A stretch of 64,000 bases of DNA from Glossina fuscipes (Eukaryota > Arthropoda > Insecta > Diptera > Glossinidae). The DNA lies in NCBI RefSeq assembly GCF_014805625.2, contig NW_023998569.1, positions 41,999 through 105,998 on the forward strand. Reading direction: 5' to 3'. Positions 38,801 to 51,900 of this stretch are shown here, piece after piece (the first letter of the stretch is position 1; each line of letters starts with the position of its first letter). The notes beneath the pieces are model-generated. The model saw only the letters and a list, made by a program, of their open reading frames with translations. It made no database searches and was not told the origin of the DNA. Made by a program: the position numbers and the translations under genes.

Positions 38801-40079
38801 GCCATAGCACAAACACATAGATATGTGTATACAAGGAAACTAAAACACTAGCAGAGCCTTAGGATGAAGAACTTTAAGCGGTATAGTGGTGAAGGGGCAG
38901 TTAGTTAGGAATAAATGCATGCTTTTGCTGCACATCAGAGACAGGCTGATTGACTCTTCTCTCTCGCATTCCCATACACATATATGCATTTAAATATATC
39001 TCCCTATATATACATATATACTTATATATATAATATTAGTATATACATGCAATGTAATTGTGTTTGTAAAATACACAAAAATATTTGCTCGGTTTTTGTG
39101 TTACTGCTCTTGATTTAGTTATTTAATTGTGTATAGAAACAAGACCTACCAACCGAGAAACCGAGCGACCCAAAGCGCAGCTCAAGTTCAAGGATGTTAT
39201 GTAATAACGCATACAGCATGCAATAACACAAAAAAGTGCGCAAACACACGTTACATTTGCGGCTCGTACCAAAAAACTTAAATTGGACCTCATTGTGAGT
39301 TGTTGCCTGAATAGCGTACACTACACACAGTAAATAGAAAAAAAAAAAAGGAAAAGTTTGAAGCACAAAGCACTCGCATCAGATTAACCCAACCTATTTT
39401 GCGCTTAGTATCGAAAACATTAGCCTGCTTGCACACATTTACAACGCATTGAAATTTAAGATTTTTTCATTTTTTCCTTTTGCACAGTGTGGCTTCAATG
39501 TCACTTTCCTCGCGTTTCGTGTCAGTTTTAAGTTTATTGCATCGGTTGAGCGCATCTCACCAGTACGCGACTTGCTTGACTTCCATATGTTTGTTCTCCG
39601 CCTTTTCGGTTTTATTCTGTAGTTATTAAGCCACTAATTCTAAGCGTATATAGAAGTTTATATACTTATTTTTATTTATATTATATGTAGAAATGTTTAA
39701 TTCTCTTGTTTATTTACCTCACATCAATATATTGCGTTGTACATGATTAGATAGTCGTGTGTACCTAACACACCATATGAATATGTATATATATACCATA
39801 TGTATACTAGTGTATCTTATATAAAGCTATATATAGATATAAAGTTGTACTCTTTTAACTAAATATGTGCACATATTAAGCATTTTCCTGTACACGTTTC
39901 TAGTTTCTAGTTATTAGTTGAAGACATACATTCATAAAAGATTTATACGATGGGCTTGTGTATCCATTGATATGAGTTATTTTATTTATTTCCAGTAAAT
40001 TAATATTAAATTTTGGGTTTCGTTTTGAAGATTAAAAAATATTCTAGGAGAGGTTAACTTATATTTGAGGATCAAGAAT
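35873..40079. other. Gene-free stretch
   Basis: AT-rich DNA with poly-A/T runs. The frame around 38636-38851 is generated by an imperfect CAACCAA-type repeat. I see no supported exon. Confidence 0.45.
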
Positions 40080-40495
40080 ATATTTATTTTGGTGGAACGT
40101 TTGTAACGCCCAGAAGGAAGCTTCAGACGCCCCACCACGTATACGTATATATTCGTGATCAGCATCAAATTTTGAAACAATTTAAGCATGGCCGTTTGTC
40201 CGCCTGTCGGTCTGGCTATTGTCTGTCCATCTGTTGTGAGCATTCTCCTGGCCGCAAATATGAGGCATTCGGTTTCAAATTTGGCAATTACCCAGTTACA
40301 GGTATAGTTACACTTTGCTTGGTACAACACATGCGCATATAAACTTTAAAAATAGAAACAATCAGTCGCGCCCACCCAACGTTGTAGAATATGAAAACTT
40401 ATTTCTTTGCGTTTTTTTTATGATCACGGTGATGGATATATCGGGGTATATATAATATAACGGTCACGACCGAATATAACTTTCTTACTTGTTCG
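40080..40495 (+). repeat. Relic of a second dispersed repeat family
   Basis: GTTTGTAACGCCCAGAAGGA begins a segment that continues through CGTGATCAGCATCAA, CATGGCCGTTTGTCCGCCTG and ends near CGACCGAATATAACTTTCTT. This order matches my recollection of short interspersed elements common in tephritid and related fly genomes. No coding capacity is visible; it is heavily decayed. Confidence 0.45.
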
Positions 40496-40689
40496 GTTTT
40501 AGAATCAATACGAAAGTACTTTTTATTTCTCATTCTCATCTGTGGTTGGAGATGAGAGGCGCTCAGTAGACCATACTCTTATATTTTAAGATTAAAGAAA
40601 ATCTATCAACTGGCGAAGGCGAAATCTTCACTTGCCTAATACGAGTGTTTAGTTAGCATACTGGGCTGGTGGAGAGAAAGCTCCCGCTT

Positions 40690-40855
40690 TGTGAGGGATG
40701 AAGGTGAACATATGTGTCGCATTACTTATGTTTGACTTAAATCGATTCAGAAAGTGGCTCGGAATCGTTATAAGAAAAGGCGGATCTATGGCAAGTTCTT
40801 CTAAGTATCGCGTACATCTATACAAGCTTAATATGCCCTTGTACCGCAAGCATAT
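40690..40855 (+). repeat. Relic of dispersed repeat family (end-containing)
   Basis: AAATCGATTCAGAAAGTGGC, a TCGGAATCGTTATAA segment and GGCGGATCTATGGCAAGTTC precede ACAAGCTTAATATGCCCTTG, parallel to the copies near 35800 and 58500. Confidence 0.55.
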
Positions 40856-43490
40856 ACCACGATATATCGAATACTTCGCAGAAGTTCTCACGTGAACCTG
40901 AAAAATTTATATAAAAATTCTGCGAAAATATGCCTAAAAGCAAAAAAGAGAAAAAGGAAACGACACAAGCAGTGAACAGCCAAATCCAAAAGGCACGTAA
41001 GACTGTTATGCCAATGTATGGTTTTCCGCCCAAAGACTTGGCTGCCCTTAAAAAATATGAACGCTTCGAAGGAATCTCTACTTATTAGGCTCTTTGACAT
41101 ATTAATCAAGGGTCCTTCGTAAACTTTGATTTTGGTTCAAAAATCTTCTACATATTCCTGCGTTTTCAAGGAAATTTCAATAGCAAAACTTTTCATTACC
41201 TATAAAGCATTGGCGCGAATGGCGGTAAATTACTGAAACAAATGGGGATTGTAACTGACTTCATATCCGCGACAGTAGTTAAAATGTTGCTAAATCAATA
41301 ATTACGTAATTTAAGCACTTTCCATGAGTAGCTGGGTAGAAAGAAAGGGATGGAGTGGAAACAGATAAAAAAAAATGTGTGAAGAATTGTTGTGAAAAAA
41401 AAGGAGAAAAATTGCAATTCATAAAATTTTTATTTGTAGAATATGGTAAAAAAGCTATAATATAAGCTGTACTGTACTTTACACACTCTGTACATACAGA
41501 GGCCAGCAATATTATAGTCACATAGGGGGACACAAGGAAAGACAATTCGAAAGAGACGAATAATTATTATTATTTATTATTCGAATATAAAAAAAATAAA
41601 CAAATAAATACACATTTTTATTGTTTAATATACAAGATTACAATCCGAATGGGGGTGTCTCCGGTTGACGACGTGAGAAAAAAAGCGCCTAACAAAATGT
41701 TCTTTGGACTGATCGTGAAATAATTTTAGTGCCAGGCGACATACAACTAACTCAAATTTCTCAAAAATGCAACCAATGAATTGATGTCCTCACGCCGCCG
41801 ATGAGCCGATGAGATAGTGAAGCCTATAAGTTGAGATGAACGATGGACCAGTGTTTACAGTTTCTTGAATAAATGGGGGATAAAGGTATTCAATGAGTGA
41901 CGTTCTGCATAATCGCTGCTCGCTTTATACTGAAGGCAGGAATATTTTTTTAGAGAAATATTCCTTTCTTAGTCACGGTCTTGCCCGTCAACTGATACAT
42001 CAGTTGACTGTGTAGTGACGCGATAGTAAAATTTGACGAAAGTGATCTCTCTCTTGTTAGAACTGAATGGATTCGCATCCACTTTGACAAGTTGCTCGCT
42101 ATTGTGCAAACTTCAAGCGATATCGAAATCAAGTTCGAAATGTTCGAAAACTCATTTTAGTTCCCCCTTTGCGCAGTGCACTCATTCTCTCCGTTCTTTT
42201 TGTCTTCTCATTTTCATTTTGATTTCCTTTTTTTACAAATAAACAAATTGAAAAAACAATAGAAATGTCTAATGTCTGCAATTTGTATGCGTAACATTTA
42301 ATGCAATTAAATAATTAAAATGTTTAAATGCTAAAAATACAAATTTAATTAAAATCACCCCCCATATGAAAGCAAACAGAAGTAAGCTGACGTATGAATA
42401 ATTTGTTGGAAGTGAGAGAAAGGTGAGTGATGTTTATAAGAGCAAAAAACTGTCGGAAAAAAAATAAATAAAACAAAGAATAAAAGTATAAAGCACTATC
42501 ATATGGACAAAATATCGACAACATTCTTGTAGTATTATCGGTTCAATTGGTAAACAAATCCCATGTCATAGATAAAAAAAAAGAAGGGGAACAAGCCAAC
42601 AAAAATGTCATTAATTGAAAAAGGCGGACGTTGCAATCAGCCGTTCGTTACATTAGGCGATATTCCGTACACTTTATTGAATGTGGTACTCGTTATTTAA
42701 GGATAAAAAATGTTTTAGAAAAATTTATCTGTCTAATGTTTGTCTTAATATATAAATTAACCTCAAACAAAACACTGGCTACTTACTCCCCAGTTTTGAG
42801 TTGAACGCCTGCACATATCCACGATAGAAAATCGTCTCAAACGACTTCTTGCTTACGATTAGCGTTCAACAAATCCCGTACTGTTTTATACGAATAGCCA
42901 ATCGAATTTGTCCAGGTATCTTTTATCAACTGTCGCTCCGCATGCCTTTTAGAAAAGCATCCCTTCAAACCTTATCTTTTTAAAGGAAGCTCCTCATTTT
43001 ACTAAATCTCGTCACTTTCTCTTGTATCATTTTTTTAGAAATACATTCAAGTCTTACAATTTGTCAAGACGATGCCAACAGCCAACTTATAATCCTGGGT
43101 GATCAGTAAATTCGGCTCATCGTTATCAATAGGTTGGCCGATGGAGTCGCGCGTCATTTCATAAGATGATCATTAGTTGACTTATCGGTACAAAACGAAT
43201 GGTTTAACATAAGGGCCGAGCGTGTTTTTACTGTAGATAAGAAATTCAGATGATATGTAAAATGGGTACTGCTCCAGTGTTAAATCATCACAATATACTC
43301 CCAAAAAAGAAATGAACGGAAATTTAATGCCTTTGAGCGAAAAGCTTAAACAAACAACGCCCAAGTATACTTAACAGAAGAAGTGGGAAACAAAATAGAA
43401 TCGTCTTGGTCGAGTTTACAGGCAAAACCAAAGCCTGTTAATTACGAAATTATAAAAGTAAATCATTATGCTCAGTTCGCGAGGAGCGAG
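40856..43490. other. Gene-free stretch
   Basis: No gene supported. Parts of 41640-41880 and 42780-43170 have mixed composition that may be old element remnants without recognisable protein similarity. Confidence 0.45.
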
Positions 43491-43506
43491 TAGTAATTAT
43501 TGTTAT
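43491..43506. repeat. Target-site duplication, 3' side of I-like element
   Basis: TAGTAATTATTGTTAT, identical to 48946-48961. It abuts the TAA-repeat tail, so the exact boundary is uncertain by a few bases. Confidence 0.85.
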
Positions 43507-43527
43507 TATTATTATTATTATTATTTT
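43507..43527 (-). repeat. TAA-repeat 3' tail of the I-like element
   Basis: On the minus strand about seven AAT/TAA units end the element, in place of the poly-A tail used by many LINEs. This is characteristic of the I clade. Confidence 0.88.
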
Positions 43528-43621
43528 AATTTTAGACTAATGAATTGAATTCTTAGACTAAAAAAAGAGACATTGAGCACTAGCAACACAGGCTATCGGC
43601 TCTAATTTAAATAAATGGATA

Positions 43622-46600
43622 TTAGATAATAAGCTTAGTAGTATTAATAAAGTAAAATATTGAATTGATATTCTGTTCTGAAGTTGATTGTAGAATGTTC
43701 AAAGGGTTAATCGTTCCAAATGCAATACTTCTAGCCAAGGAAAAGTTGAGGCAGTCGCAGAGAATGTGCTTTATAGTAGGAGTTTGTCCACAACAGCAGA
43801 TTGGGGGAGAAGACTTCTTCAGGATCCATTGGTGAGTTGCAATTGTATGACCAAGGCGAATTCTCGAAAATGTTTGGATCTTGGTTTTCTCAACATTTGT
43901 TGGATATAGAGGTGGAGTTAATTGAGGGTTAATGCAAGAGTAGTGTTGATGATGGTATTGTAAATTTCCTTCTGCAATTTTCTCTTTAACTTTTCTTCCA
44001 ATGTATCTTTGAAGATCCAACTTTTCCATGACATCATCCATAATTAGAGGAGCAGAAGCAGTATACTTTGCCGCTCGATCAGCCTGCTTATTTCCCAGTA
44101 AACCGATGTGACTTGGTACCCATAACATTTTAATTTTTCCGTGGGGTGTAGTAATTATATTCCTTAATTTGTTGATGGTGCTCCATCTCGAAGTCGAAGG
44201 GTTCCGGGTAGCTAGTAATACAGACAAACTGTCAGTAACAATGACGGTTTTGAGTTTGTTTTTATGGGCAAGGTTGGCAGCGTGAAGGGTAGCTCTGGCT
44301 TCGGTTATGAAAGTTGAAGTGCTTTCGTGAAATATGTGGTTGAGAAGAACCCGTCCTGTAGCATCTATCACCGCACAAGCAGGAGGCAGACCAGGAGATT
44401 TTGAGCCGTCTGTGTACAAAAGATTCCAACCAGTATTGTCCAATACTTGGGTTTTCTCAGCTATTAGATTCCTGAAGACGTAATTTGGAGTATCTTCTTT
44501 CTTGTGCATAGACAGTGAGATGTCAAAAGAGCAGTCTTTCAAAATCCAGGGAGGTTTGACACTAAAAGAGCGGGAAATTTTTAAGGGAATGTTCAATTCC
44601 TTTGCGATGCACAAACAATGGTCAATTGCAGATGGTGACTTTGGAATTTTCTTCGCAATAATAATCTTTCTTACGTCATCACCGAGAATGGATTTGTTTG
44701 AATCAAGAAGAAGCTTAGGGACTATTTTAGCTTTTAACTAATACAGTCTATTTTCTAAGGTTGGGAGACCAGTTTCAATTATAATATTATTTATGGGCGT
44801 CGTCCGAAACGCATAACAACTTGCTCTAACGGCTTGGTGATAGACCGGTTTAAGGATGTTGATATTAGATTTGCAGCTATTGCCATAAATTATCAAAGCA
44901 TAGTCAATCTTGCTTAACACAAGCATTTTGGTAAGATAAGCGATAGTGTTAATATGCGCATGGCTTCTCCAAGCAACGTACTGTATGAAATTTACCCTTG
45001 TTAAAAGGGAGTTTTTTAAACGAAGGCAGTGTGCTTTCCAACCATAATTGTTTGAAAACGTGAGCCCGAGAACATGGAGCGTCTGCACATTTAGTACTGG
45101 TAAGCCGTTAATATGCATCAGTAGGTTTCCTGCATCGCACATTTGTTTTCGACAAATGTGCATTTTTTTTGATTTTTGTATAGAGATTATAGCTCGTGAC
45201 GAGTTTGCCCATGTGGAGATCTCACATGCAATAGATTCGAGGATGTTGATTGCTTTCGTGTTGTCTTTTTCTTTTGTAAAAATGTATAAATCGTCCGCGT
45301 AGAGACAATGTTCCACTCTTGGTACACGGCAAAGAATTTCGCTAATTTCGTTGAAAGCGATCTGGAAAAGCGTGACAGAGAGAGGAGATCCTTGCGGAAT
45401 GCCATTCTTTAGCGGAAAGGAATCAGAAAGATGTTTGTTGATTCTAACTTTGAACCGCCGATGCGACATGAATGATTTGAGGTAGTTGAAGAATTTGGGT
45501 CCAACATTCCATGATTTCAAGAGTCTTAAGATAACATGAAGACCAACTCTGTCAAATGCTTTTTCGAAATCAATTGAGAGAATTGTTACGTGATTTCATT
45601 CGGAAATTGCTTTGCTTGTGAAATAATCAATATGTAACAGAGCGTCGATGCATCCTCTACCCCGCTTGAAACCAACTTGTTGCTTTGTTATCAGATTCTT
45701 GGACTCAAGAAACCAAGATAATCTAAATGCCATAATCTTCTCTAATACCTTAGAGAGGCAAGATAAAAAAGAAATTGGGCGATAATCTGATGCGATGGAG
45801 ACATTTTTTGACTTTGGAATTGGAACAACTGTTGCCATTTTCCACATGTAGGGTATATGGCCAGTCATAAATACCGTATTATATAGGTCCAGTAATTTCT
45901 TTTTACTAGACTTAGACATAGCACTGACCATTTGGTATGAGATGCGGTCTAGACCAGGTGTCTTCCCCTTCAAATTGGAGAGACGACTTCCAAGTTCTGA
46001 GGTAGATACGCTATTTTCCAGGAACATGGCACATCTATCGATATTATTTGAAGGAGATATTGGAGTCCTTTTATTTTCAATGAAAGCACTGGAGAAGTTG
46101 CTGTCAGAGGAGTATTCGCACCACACTTTTCCAAAGTAATTAGAAATCTCATCTGCGTCAGTTAAAGTTCCATTGGGAGTGCAGATGGCAGAAATTTGGT
46201 TCAGGTTTGAAGTCCCATTAAGTCTGTTGATTTTGTTCCAGACAACTTTCATTGATGTATTTCTGTGAATTCGTCTCGAGAAAAGTTCGAAACTAAGTGC
46301 CTTTGATTTCCGTAATTCCTTCCTGAATAGAGCATTGGCCTTTTTGTATAAGAACAAGTGATTCTGATCAGGACATCTCTTAAAGCGGTGCCATAGATCC
46401 ATTTTATTTTTCCTCAAAAACGAGAGCGTGTTGTTCCACCATGGAACCCTAGCTCGTTTAAAAGAGGTGTTGGATTGAGGAATAGAAAGATGAGCAGCCG
46501 TGCGAATCGATTTAGACATAATAGCAGCATCATGGCTGCAGTTTCCGTTAAATGGCTTCGAGTTCAAAAATGACTCCACCTGTTTGGAGTAATTGATCTA

Positions 46601-47313
46601 ATCCGCTTTATCTAGGAGGAATTTGGCCTGTTTTGCTGGAGTAGCAGAGGACGTTGAAAGTTTAAGATCGATTATGATTGGAAAGTGATCACTATTATGT
46701 AGATCATCAGAAATAGACCAGGACACCAAAGGAAGAAGTGATGGAGAGCAACATGTTAAATCAATATGTGAAAAAGTATGATGAGTTGAGAAGTGCGTTG
46801 GTTTTCCATCATTTAAAACGCAAAGGCCTTTTCTAAAACAGTACCGCGAGTGTTGTTCACTGTTGAGCCCCAGATGGTATTCCAGCTGTTGAAATCGCCG
46901 CATATAATTAATAGGGGGGAAAGTACGGAGAATAAACTGTAGAGTTCTTGCTGAGAAAACTATTGCGAAGGTGGAATATAGAGCGAAAGCACTGTAAATT
47001 TTATATTTAACATTATTTGTATCGCTACGGCTTGTATATTTGAGCTTAAATTTATGCGTTTGTGAGGTATACTTGATTTTATAAAAACACCTACTCCTTG
47101 TTTGGAATATGAATTTTGATCAGCATTCGTGAAGTATCCAGTATATGATTTGGGTGGAATAGGATTAAAAGAGCTTCTACAATGGGTTTCTTGAAGCGAT
47201 AAAAAGGTTGGATTAAAATCATTTATGAGTGTACGGAGTTCATCAAAATTATTAATAAGACCCTTAATGTTCCATTGTAGAATTTTAAAAACTTTATTTA
47301 ATTGTAATGACAT
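43622..47313 (-). pseudogene. I-like ORF2: endonuclease, reverse transcriptase, RNase H (broken)
   Basis: Starts at ATG 47313 and ends at 43622, about 1230 codons. The endonuclease (APE type) shows ILQWN, LQETH, ICGDFNSWN, SHIDL and SDHFPI. The reverse transcriptase shows DFEKAFD (45571-45551), GIPQGSPLS (from 45403) and the catalytic YADD (45301-45290). RNase H shows D in YTDGS (44410), E in TEARATL (44302), D in VTDSL (44233) and the late motif WVPSHIGLLGNKQAD, followed by a C-terminal CCCGQ...KHILCDC motif. Lesions: in-frame stops at 46960-46962, 46598-46600, 45596-45598 and 44738-44740, plus one frameshift within the endonuclease near 46840. All catalytic residues I can see remain. It starts 58 bases after ORF1 ends, as in an internally initiated second cistron. 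Confidence 0.93.
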
Positions 47314-47371
47314 GTAAGCAGAGTGGAGGGAGGGTTAAGTTGACATGTCAGCGTCTCCGTCGAGAAGGTCG

Positions 47372-48653
47372 CTATAGGAATGATTTATTCTTACCAGCAG
47401 AATAATCTGTATTTAGGTGATTTGGTACATTTGAAGCGCAACGGGTTGGCGCACGTGAATAATTTGAAATTGAAGGTTGATTGAGGGATGAAAGAATGGA
47501 TTCATTACCACTTGTGATATGTTGAGCAAAGTTGAGAGCTGGAGATTCTGGAGAATTTGGTATATTAGATTTTAGCATATATGTTGTTGTTTGGATTTTT
47601 TCAATATTTGCAGTTGCTTTGGTTTTTTCAATATTATCTTTGGCAAGTGATGTAACTGGTTTCGCAATATAATTTTTGGTTAATGGTGGAACAGGTTTTT
47701 CATTGAAAGCAGTTGCAGTTAAAGTCTTACTAGGCTCGATTTGCGAGGCAACAGCAGCATAGGTATTACTTTTGCCAATTCCATGGGCTACAGATGGATT
47801 TCTTTCCCGGTATGTGCGTCGCGCTTCGCCCATGCTACAGTAATTTTCTGTTTTGATTTTTAATATTTCACGCATCTGTACAAAACGTGGGCATTGTTTG
47901 TCTAACGCTGAGTGTTGATCATTGCAATTTATGCAGAAACTACGGGTACAGCTTTCAGTATGTGGAGGATGACCACAGTTAGCACAAGATGCAGCATTAG
48001 TGCATCTTTTTGCCGTATGACCCAGGCGTTGGCAATTTTTACACCTCATAGGATTTGGGATGTATAGTTCTACTTTACATTTATACCACGCCACATCAAC
48101 TGTTCGCGGTAATCGATAGCGATCAAAAGTTAAAATAATCCTTCCTGTAGGAGAGCGTGTTTTTCCGTCATCATTCAGTTTGGTTAATTTATATGCTTCA
48201 GTCACTCCTTGAATGCCCATTTCGCGAACAATTTCATCTTCCGGCACATGCTTTAAGCAAGGGGCATAAATTACGCCTCGAACCGAGTTAAGTTTCTCAT
48301 GTAGTTTAGCTGAAATAGCACATAGATTAGCTAAAGAATTGGCCTTTATTAGTTTTTCGGTTGCGCGCGGGTTCCCAGCGAGGACTAGTAAATTCCCATC
48401 GCGTAGAATCGAGATCGAGTCGATGTATGTTGTAATGCTATCTAGAGCTTTCTTTATAGCAAAAGGGCTAATTTGGGAAATTGTTATTCTAGCATCGGTT
48501 GACGAAATAACAATATATTTTCTATCAATAGGGGTTATATCGCCAATTGGCAACACCGGAAAATCTGATTTTTTTACTTTTTTTTCTTTGGGGGGATGTA
48601 TCACTTAATAGATAAAATCTATTCGGGTTTTTGTCTGGCGGCCCCGGGGCCAT
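47372..48653 (-). pseudogene. I-like ORF1: gag-like nucleic-acid-binding protein (frameshifted)
   Basis: A 410-codon frame open from 48604 ends at 47372. It carries three zinc knuckles: CX2CX4HX4C, CX2CX4HX3C and CX2CX3HX6C (48043-47891), preceded by a region that may fold like an RNA-binding domain. In I elements ORF1 binds element RNA and forms the ribonucleoprotein particle. The 410-codon frame begins with GTG directly after TAA, and its first ATG is about 129 codons in. The likely true start is ATG at 48653, in another frame (MAPGPPDKNPNRFYLLSD...). The two frames join at a run of seven A (minus strand, 48575-48569), so a one-base slip probably broke the gene. Length with the slip ignored is about 426 residues, close to the roughly 430 I recall for the I factor. 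Confidence 0.88.
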
Positions 48654-48945
48654 TATGCCTTATTGTTGTCTATTTATTATTATTTTTGAAATAACCACTC
48701 ACTTGAAAAGGTTTGGGAACTGTGCAAGAAGGTTGGGAACAACTAAAGAAAAGTGTCAAATGTTTTCGATTTTTTATTTTTTTTTATTTTGTTTTTTTGT
48801 TTTCTATTTTTTATTATATATAGACGAAACAAAAGCACATACGCGATATCCGCGTTAACCAGTTTTAGCAATAACACTGAAAAAACAGAAGTTAAATACA
48901 CAAAAACACCGAAAACACCGAAACAATTGAAAAAACGCAGACGAA
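48654..48945 (-). promoter_or_regulatory. 5' UTR and presumed internal promoter of the I-like element
   Basis: About 290 bases between the 5' target duplication and the ORF1 ATG. I elements are transcribed from an internal promoter located at the very start of this region. Two direct CGGTGTTTT repeats lie near 48900-48925. Promoter function is by family knowledge, not by a motif I can prove. Confidence 0.6.
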
Positions 48946-48961
48946 TAGTAATTATTGTTAT
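48946..48961. repeat. Target-site duplication, 5' side of I-like element
   Basis: TAGTAATTATTGTTAT, the same 16 bases as at 43491-43506. Confidence 0.88.
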
Positions 48962-51900
48962 CTTGGTGCACAAGTCAATTTTTTTTTATCGCCAGTAAGA
49001 AGTTGGGAAGGTCTCCTATAAACTGGTACTTGACCCTATAAACTAGTACTTGACAGCCGCAATCATTTTCTCGTTTAAAGAAGAACACAGTCAGTTAGTT
49101 ACTCTACAATGTATGCTGCTTGGGATTTATCAGAACTGTATTCAAGGTTGAGAGGATGTGGTAGAAGATAGAGGATAAGATGGTCGTCAAAGGATTCAAT
49201 TGGCTCGCAGCTCGGGTATGTTAATCTATAAAAAATGTTGTGCTATCAATTTTTTGTAAAGTATTATATATTTATTAAAACCATTTGGAATGTATTGGCC
49301 TCAAACATGGGAAAGGTGTTGAAAATAAAAAAATTTTTTGCCGAAGAAGAATAAGATGGAGAGAAACCAATGAGATAAAACACTACACCATACAAAATAG
49401 TGTACAAAGAGTTAAATTATTTGCAATATTTGACAGAAAAGTAAGGATGGTAAGGTTCTTTTGTCACGTTGCAATGAACTTGAAAAATTGAAATATTTGT
49501 CGCAAAGATCCTACCGTATCGTTAACGATATTATAAATGATCAAATGGGAGATAGCCGCAATTGGAACACAGTGAGACATCTAACAGCCTTGCATCGGTT
49601 TTACATCGCATTGCCTTTTCTTTCCTTGCTAACACAATTATTAAATCACTTTTGTCGTGTGAGGAGAGAGTACAAATCTACCTAAGAAGCCTCTTTTGTT
49701 CCTATTGTTCATCGGATTCTTTAATATATTTTCGTTTAAAATTTAAAATAATTCACTTTAGTTCGTTGAATCTACTTTAATGTTTTAAAATATTGTTTTT
49801 TTTTTTTTACTTTTCAGTTTTTTCCAATACTTTGATAGGCGAAGAGAATGTGCTTTTTGACGAGCCCATAAAATTATAAAACTAAGCTCAGAAGCTTGGT
49901 GTTAATACGATTACAAATGACAATAACAAACGGATGGACTGATAATAAGCAAATATCTTCAAGTTTACATGCCGATCAAGAATATTTACATAGTTCAAAT
50001 AATATCTGATGGTTATTTCCCTTCTGACCGTTGCAAACAATATAATAAACTTAGTATATGCGTTTCATATGATGATGAGTAAAATAAGTTCTCCCTGTAA
50101 GCTCATATCTATGTTTAATAAACTTAATTATATTTATGAAATCTATAAAGAAGAGGTTTGTGCGGCGTGTTACTAATTTAGCGAATATTCAGCAAATACA
50201 TACACATAAGTAAACGAGAAATTAAAAAAGAAAAAAGGAAAAGTAGACAAAATAAATTGAAATGTAAAGCAAGAATCACAACATCAACATATATTTGAGT
50301 GCAGTAAGTAAATGAAAATTGTTCGCTGCAAAAGTATCTGCTTTTGATGAGCAATCAAACTAACTAACAAACAAACAGCTAAGTTACCGCGTCGTTCTCT
50401 CTGTTCTGTGTTGCTGCAACGCATACATGTGTAATGTCAGCTTATATGCTTATATTAATTCTGTGATAGTGTTACTCTTGCATTTACAGGCCTAGAAGAC
50501 ATACATACATGCATCCATACATCCATACATACATGCATACATACATACATACATACATGCATATACACACACATACACACACATACACACACACACACAC
50601 ATGCATACAAACAAACGTGCATAGATTGTAATGTAAGCATATAAAAGCATCCGATATAAACGGACTTACATTTGTTATTTGTTAGGCAAGCTTGTATGAG
50701 GTGAGGCAAGCGCATGTCAAGAGCGGGCGACCTTGACAGTGAACTTGAAAATGAGCGACAAGGATTTTTGCATTCTGCAGCAAGCAGCTATGAAAACTCA
50801 AAACAACTGGTGTTCGTTGTTTTTGCAATTATTTGACGTGAACATTGGCTGGTTTGTATAACACTTTACATTAGCACATTATATATACAACGTTTCAAAC
50901 TCAAGAGAGCTTTTTCTTTTATCGCAAAAAAAAATGACAAAGGAGAGAGAGCGAGAGATAGAGAGATACACAAAGTAGCATTTTGTGAATGACTCTTCCT
51001 CTCTGAGAATTTTTATTATTGATTTTTGTTGTTATCGTTTTCTGCTACGCTGACTGCGTATGACAAACGAGTTTTTGCACATTTGCCGAATTTCCGAAAT
51101 ACAACTAAAACCAAAGGAAAAAAAGCAAAACAAAAAAAAAGCAAATAATAATGAAATACGAATAAAGCTTTCGTATGCACGCCCTGCCACAGCTGACACT
51201 AACAATACCATCTGGTCGCTTGGCTTGTATACAATACAATTTTAAATTATCTGTATATTTACGTATATATATATGTACACGGATGTTTCGATTTACTTAC
51301 GTAGGCACTTGCACGCATGCATGTATTTATACATTCATACTAAGATTTTTCCCTTTCATATGCACATTCATAGTATGGCGTTGGCTTTGGCTTTGGCATA
51401 TATATTCACTTTTCAACACACACATGCAATATTCAAACACATGCACAATTTTGCATGTTAGTTGTGTGCTTTTTTCACTTGGCTTTTATATATATTTCGT
51501 AACTCTAACTATAGCTAATACTTACTTACATTTGTTCTATTACAAGATGATGACCATTGCCGTCTCGTTCTCACTGTCTATAGCGCAAAGAACTTTTGTT
51601 GTAATGAATCACCAGCCAGTCAAGTCAATTCATCCATTTATGCACGTACACGTACGCACCCATACACATATATCAAATATATATATATATATATTCAAAA
51701 TATGCTCAACTAATCGATGGACTTGTTTTTTAAGTAATGCGTGCACCCTACAAGCCATGTAGACGAGTTCCTATCACACGTTCTTAAAACGTCATAATAA
51801 TTTGATTCCTAAGTAGGGCTTCTTTGTTACATTATACACCAATGCAGGTGAATCGATTTTATTGACGTTGTTGTCATTTTCAGTTGTTTTATGCAACCCG

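Larger units (their letters stand above)
43507..48945 (-). mobile_element. Full-length I-clade non-LTR retrotransposon
   Basis: About 5.44 kb on the minus strand: a 5' UTR of about 290 bases, ORF1 with three zinc knuckles, ORF2 with endonuclease, reverse transcriptase and RNase H, a short 3' UTR and a TAA-repeat tail. The tail, the RNase H domain and the total length near 5.4 kb are hallmarks of the I clade (Drosophila I factor). Identical 16-bp flanks show a complete insertion by target-primed reverse transcription. Both ORFs carry disabling changes, so this copy is not autonomous. It lies in otherwise non-coding DNA. Confidence 0.93.

Noticed and set aside
42788..42812. Second minus-strand microexon candidate with GTAAGTAG donor
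   Set aside because: The donor is fine, but the upstream side lacks a pyrimidine tract and the length (about 22) would shift the frame.
43507..48945. Interpretation as an LTR retrotransposon or endogenous virus
   Set aside because: No long terminal repeats, protease or integrase are present; APE endonuclease, domain order and the TAA tail show a non-LTR element.
50455..50715. Minus-strand frame rich in Cys, Val, Met and His
   Set aside because: It is a translation of the CATA/CA repeat cluster.
51175..51762. 195-codon open frame on the plus strand
   Set aside because: The peptide is dominated by Phe, Tyr, His, Ile and Leu from AT and CA repeats, and starts without a credible gene context.
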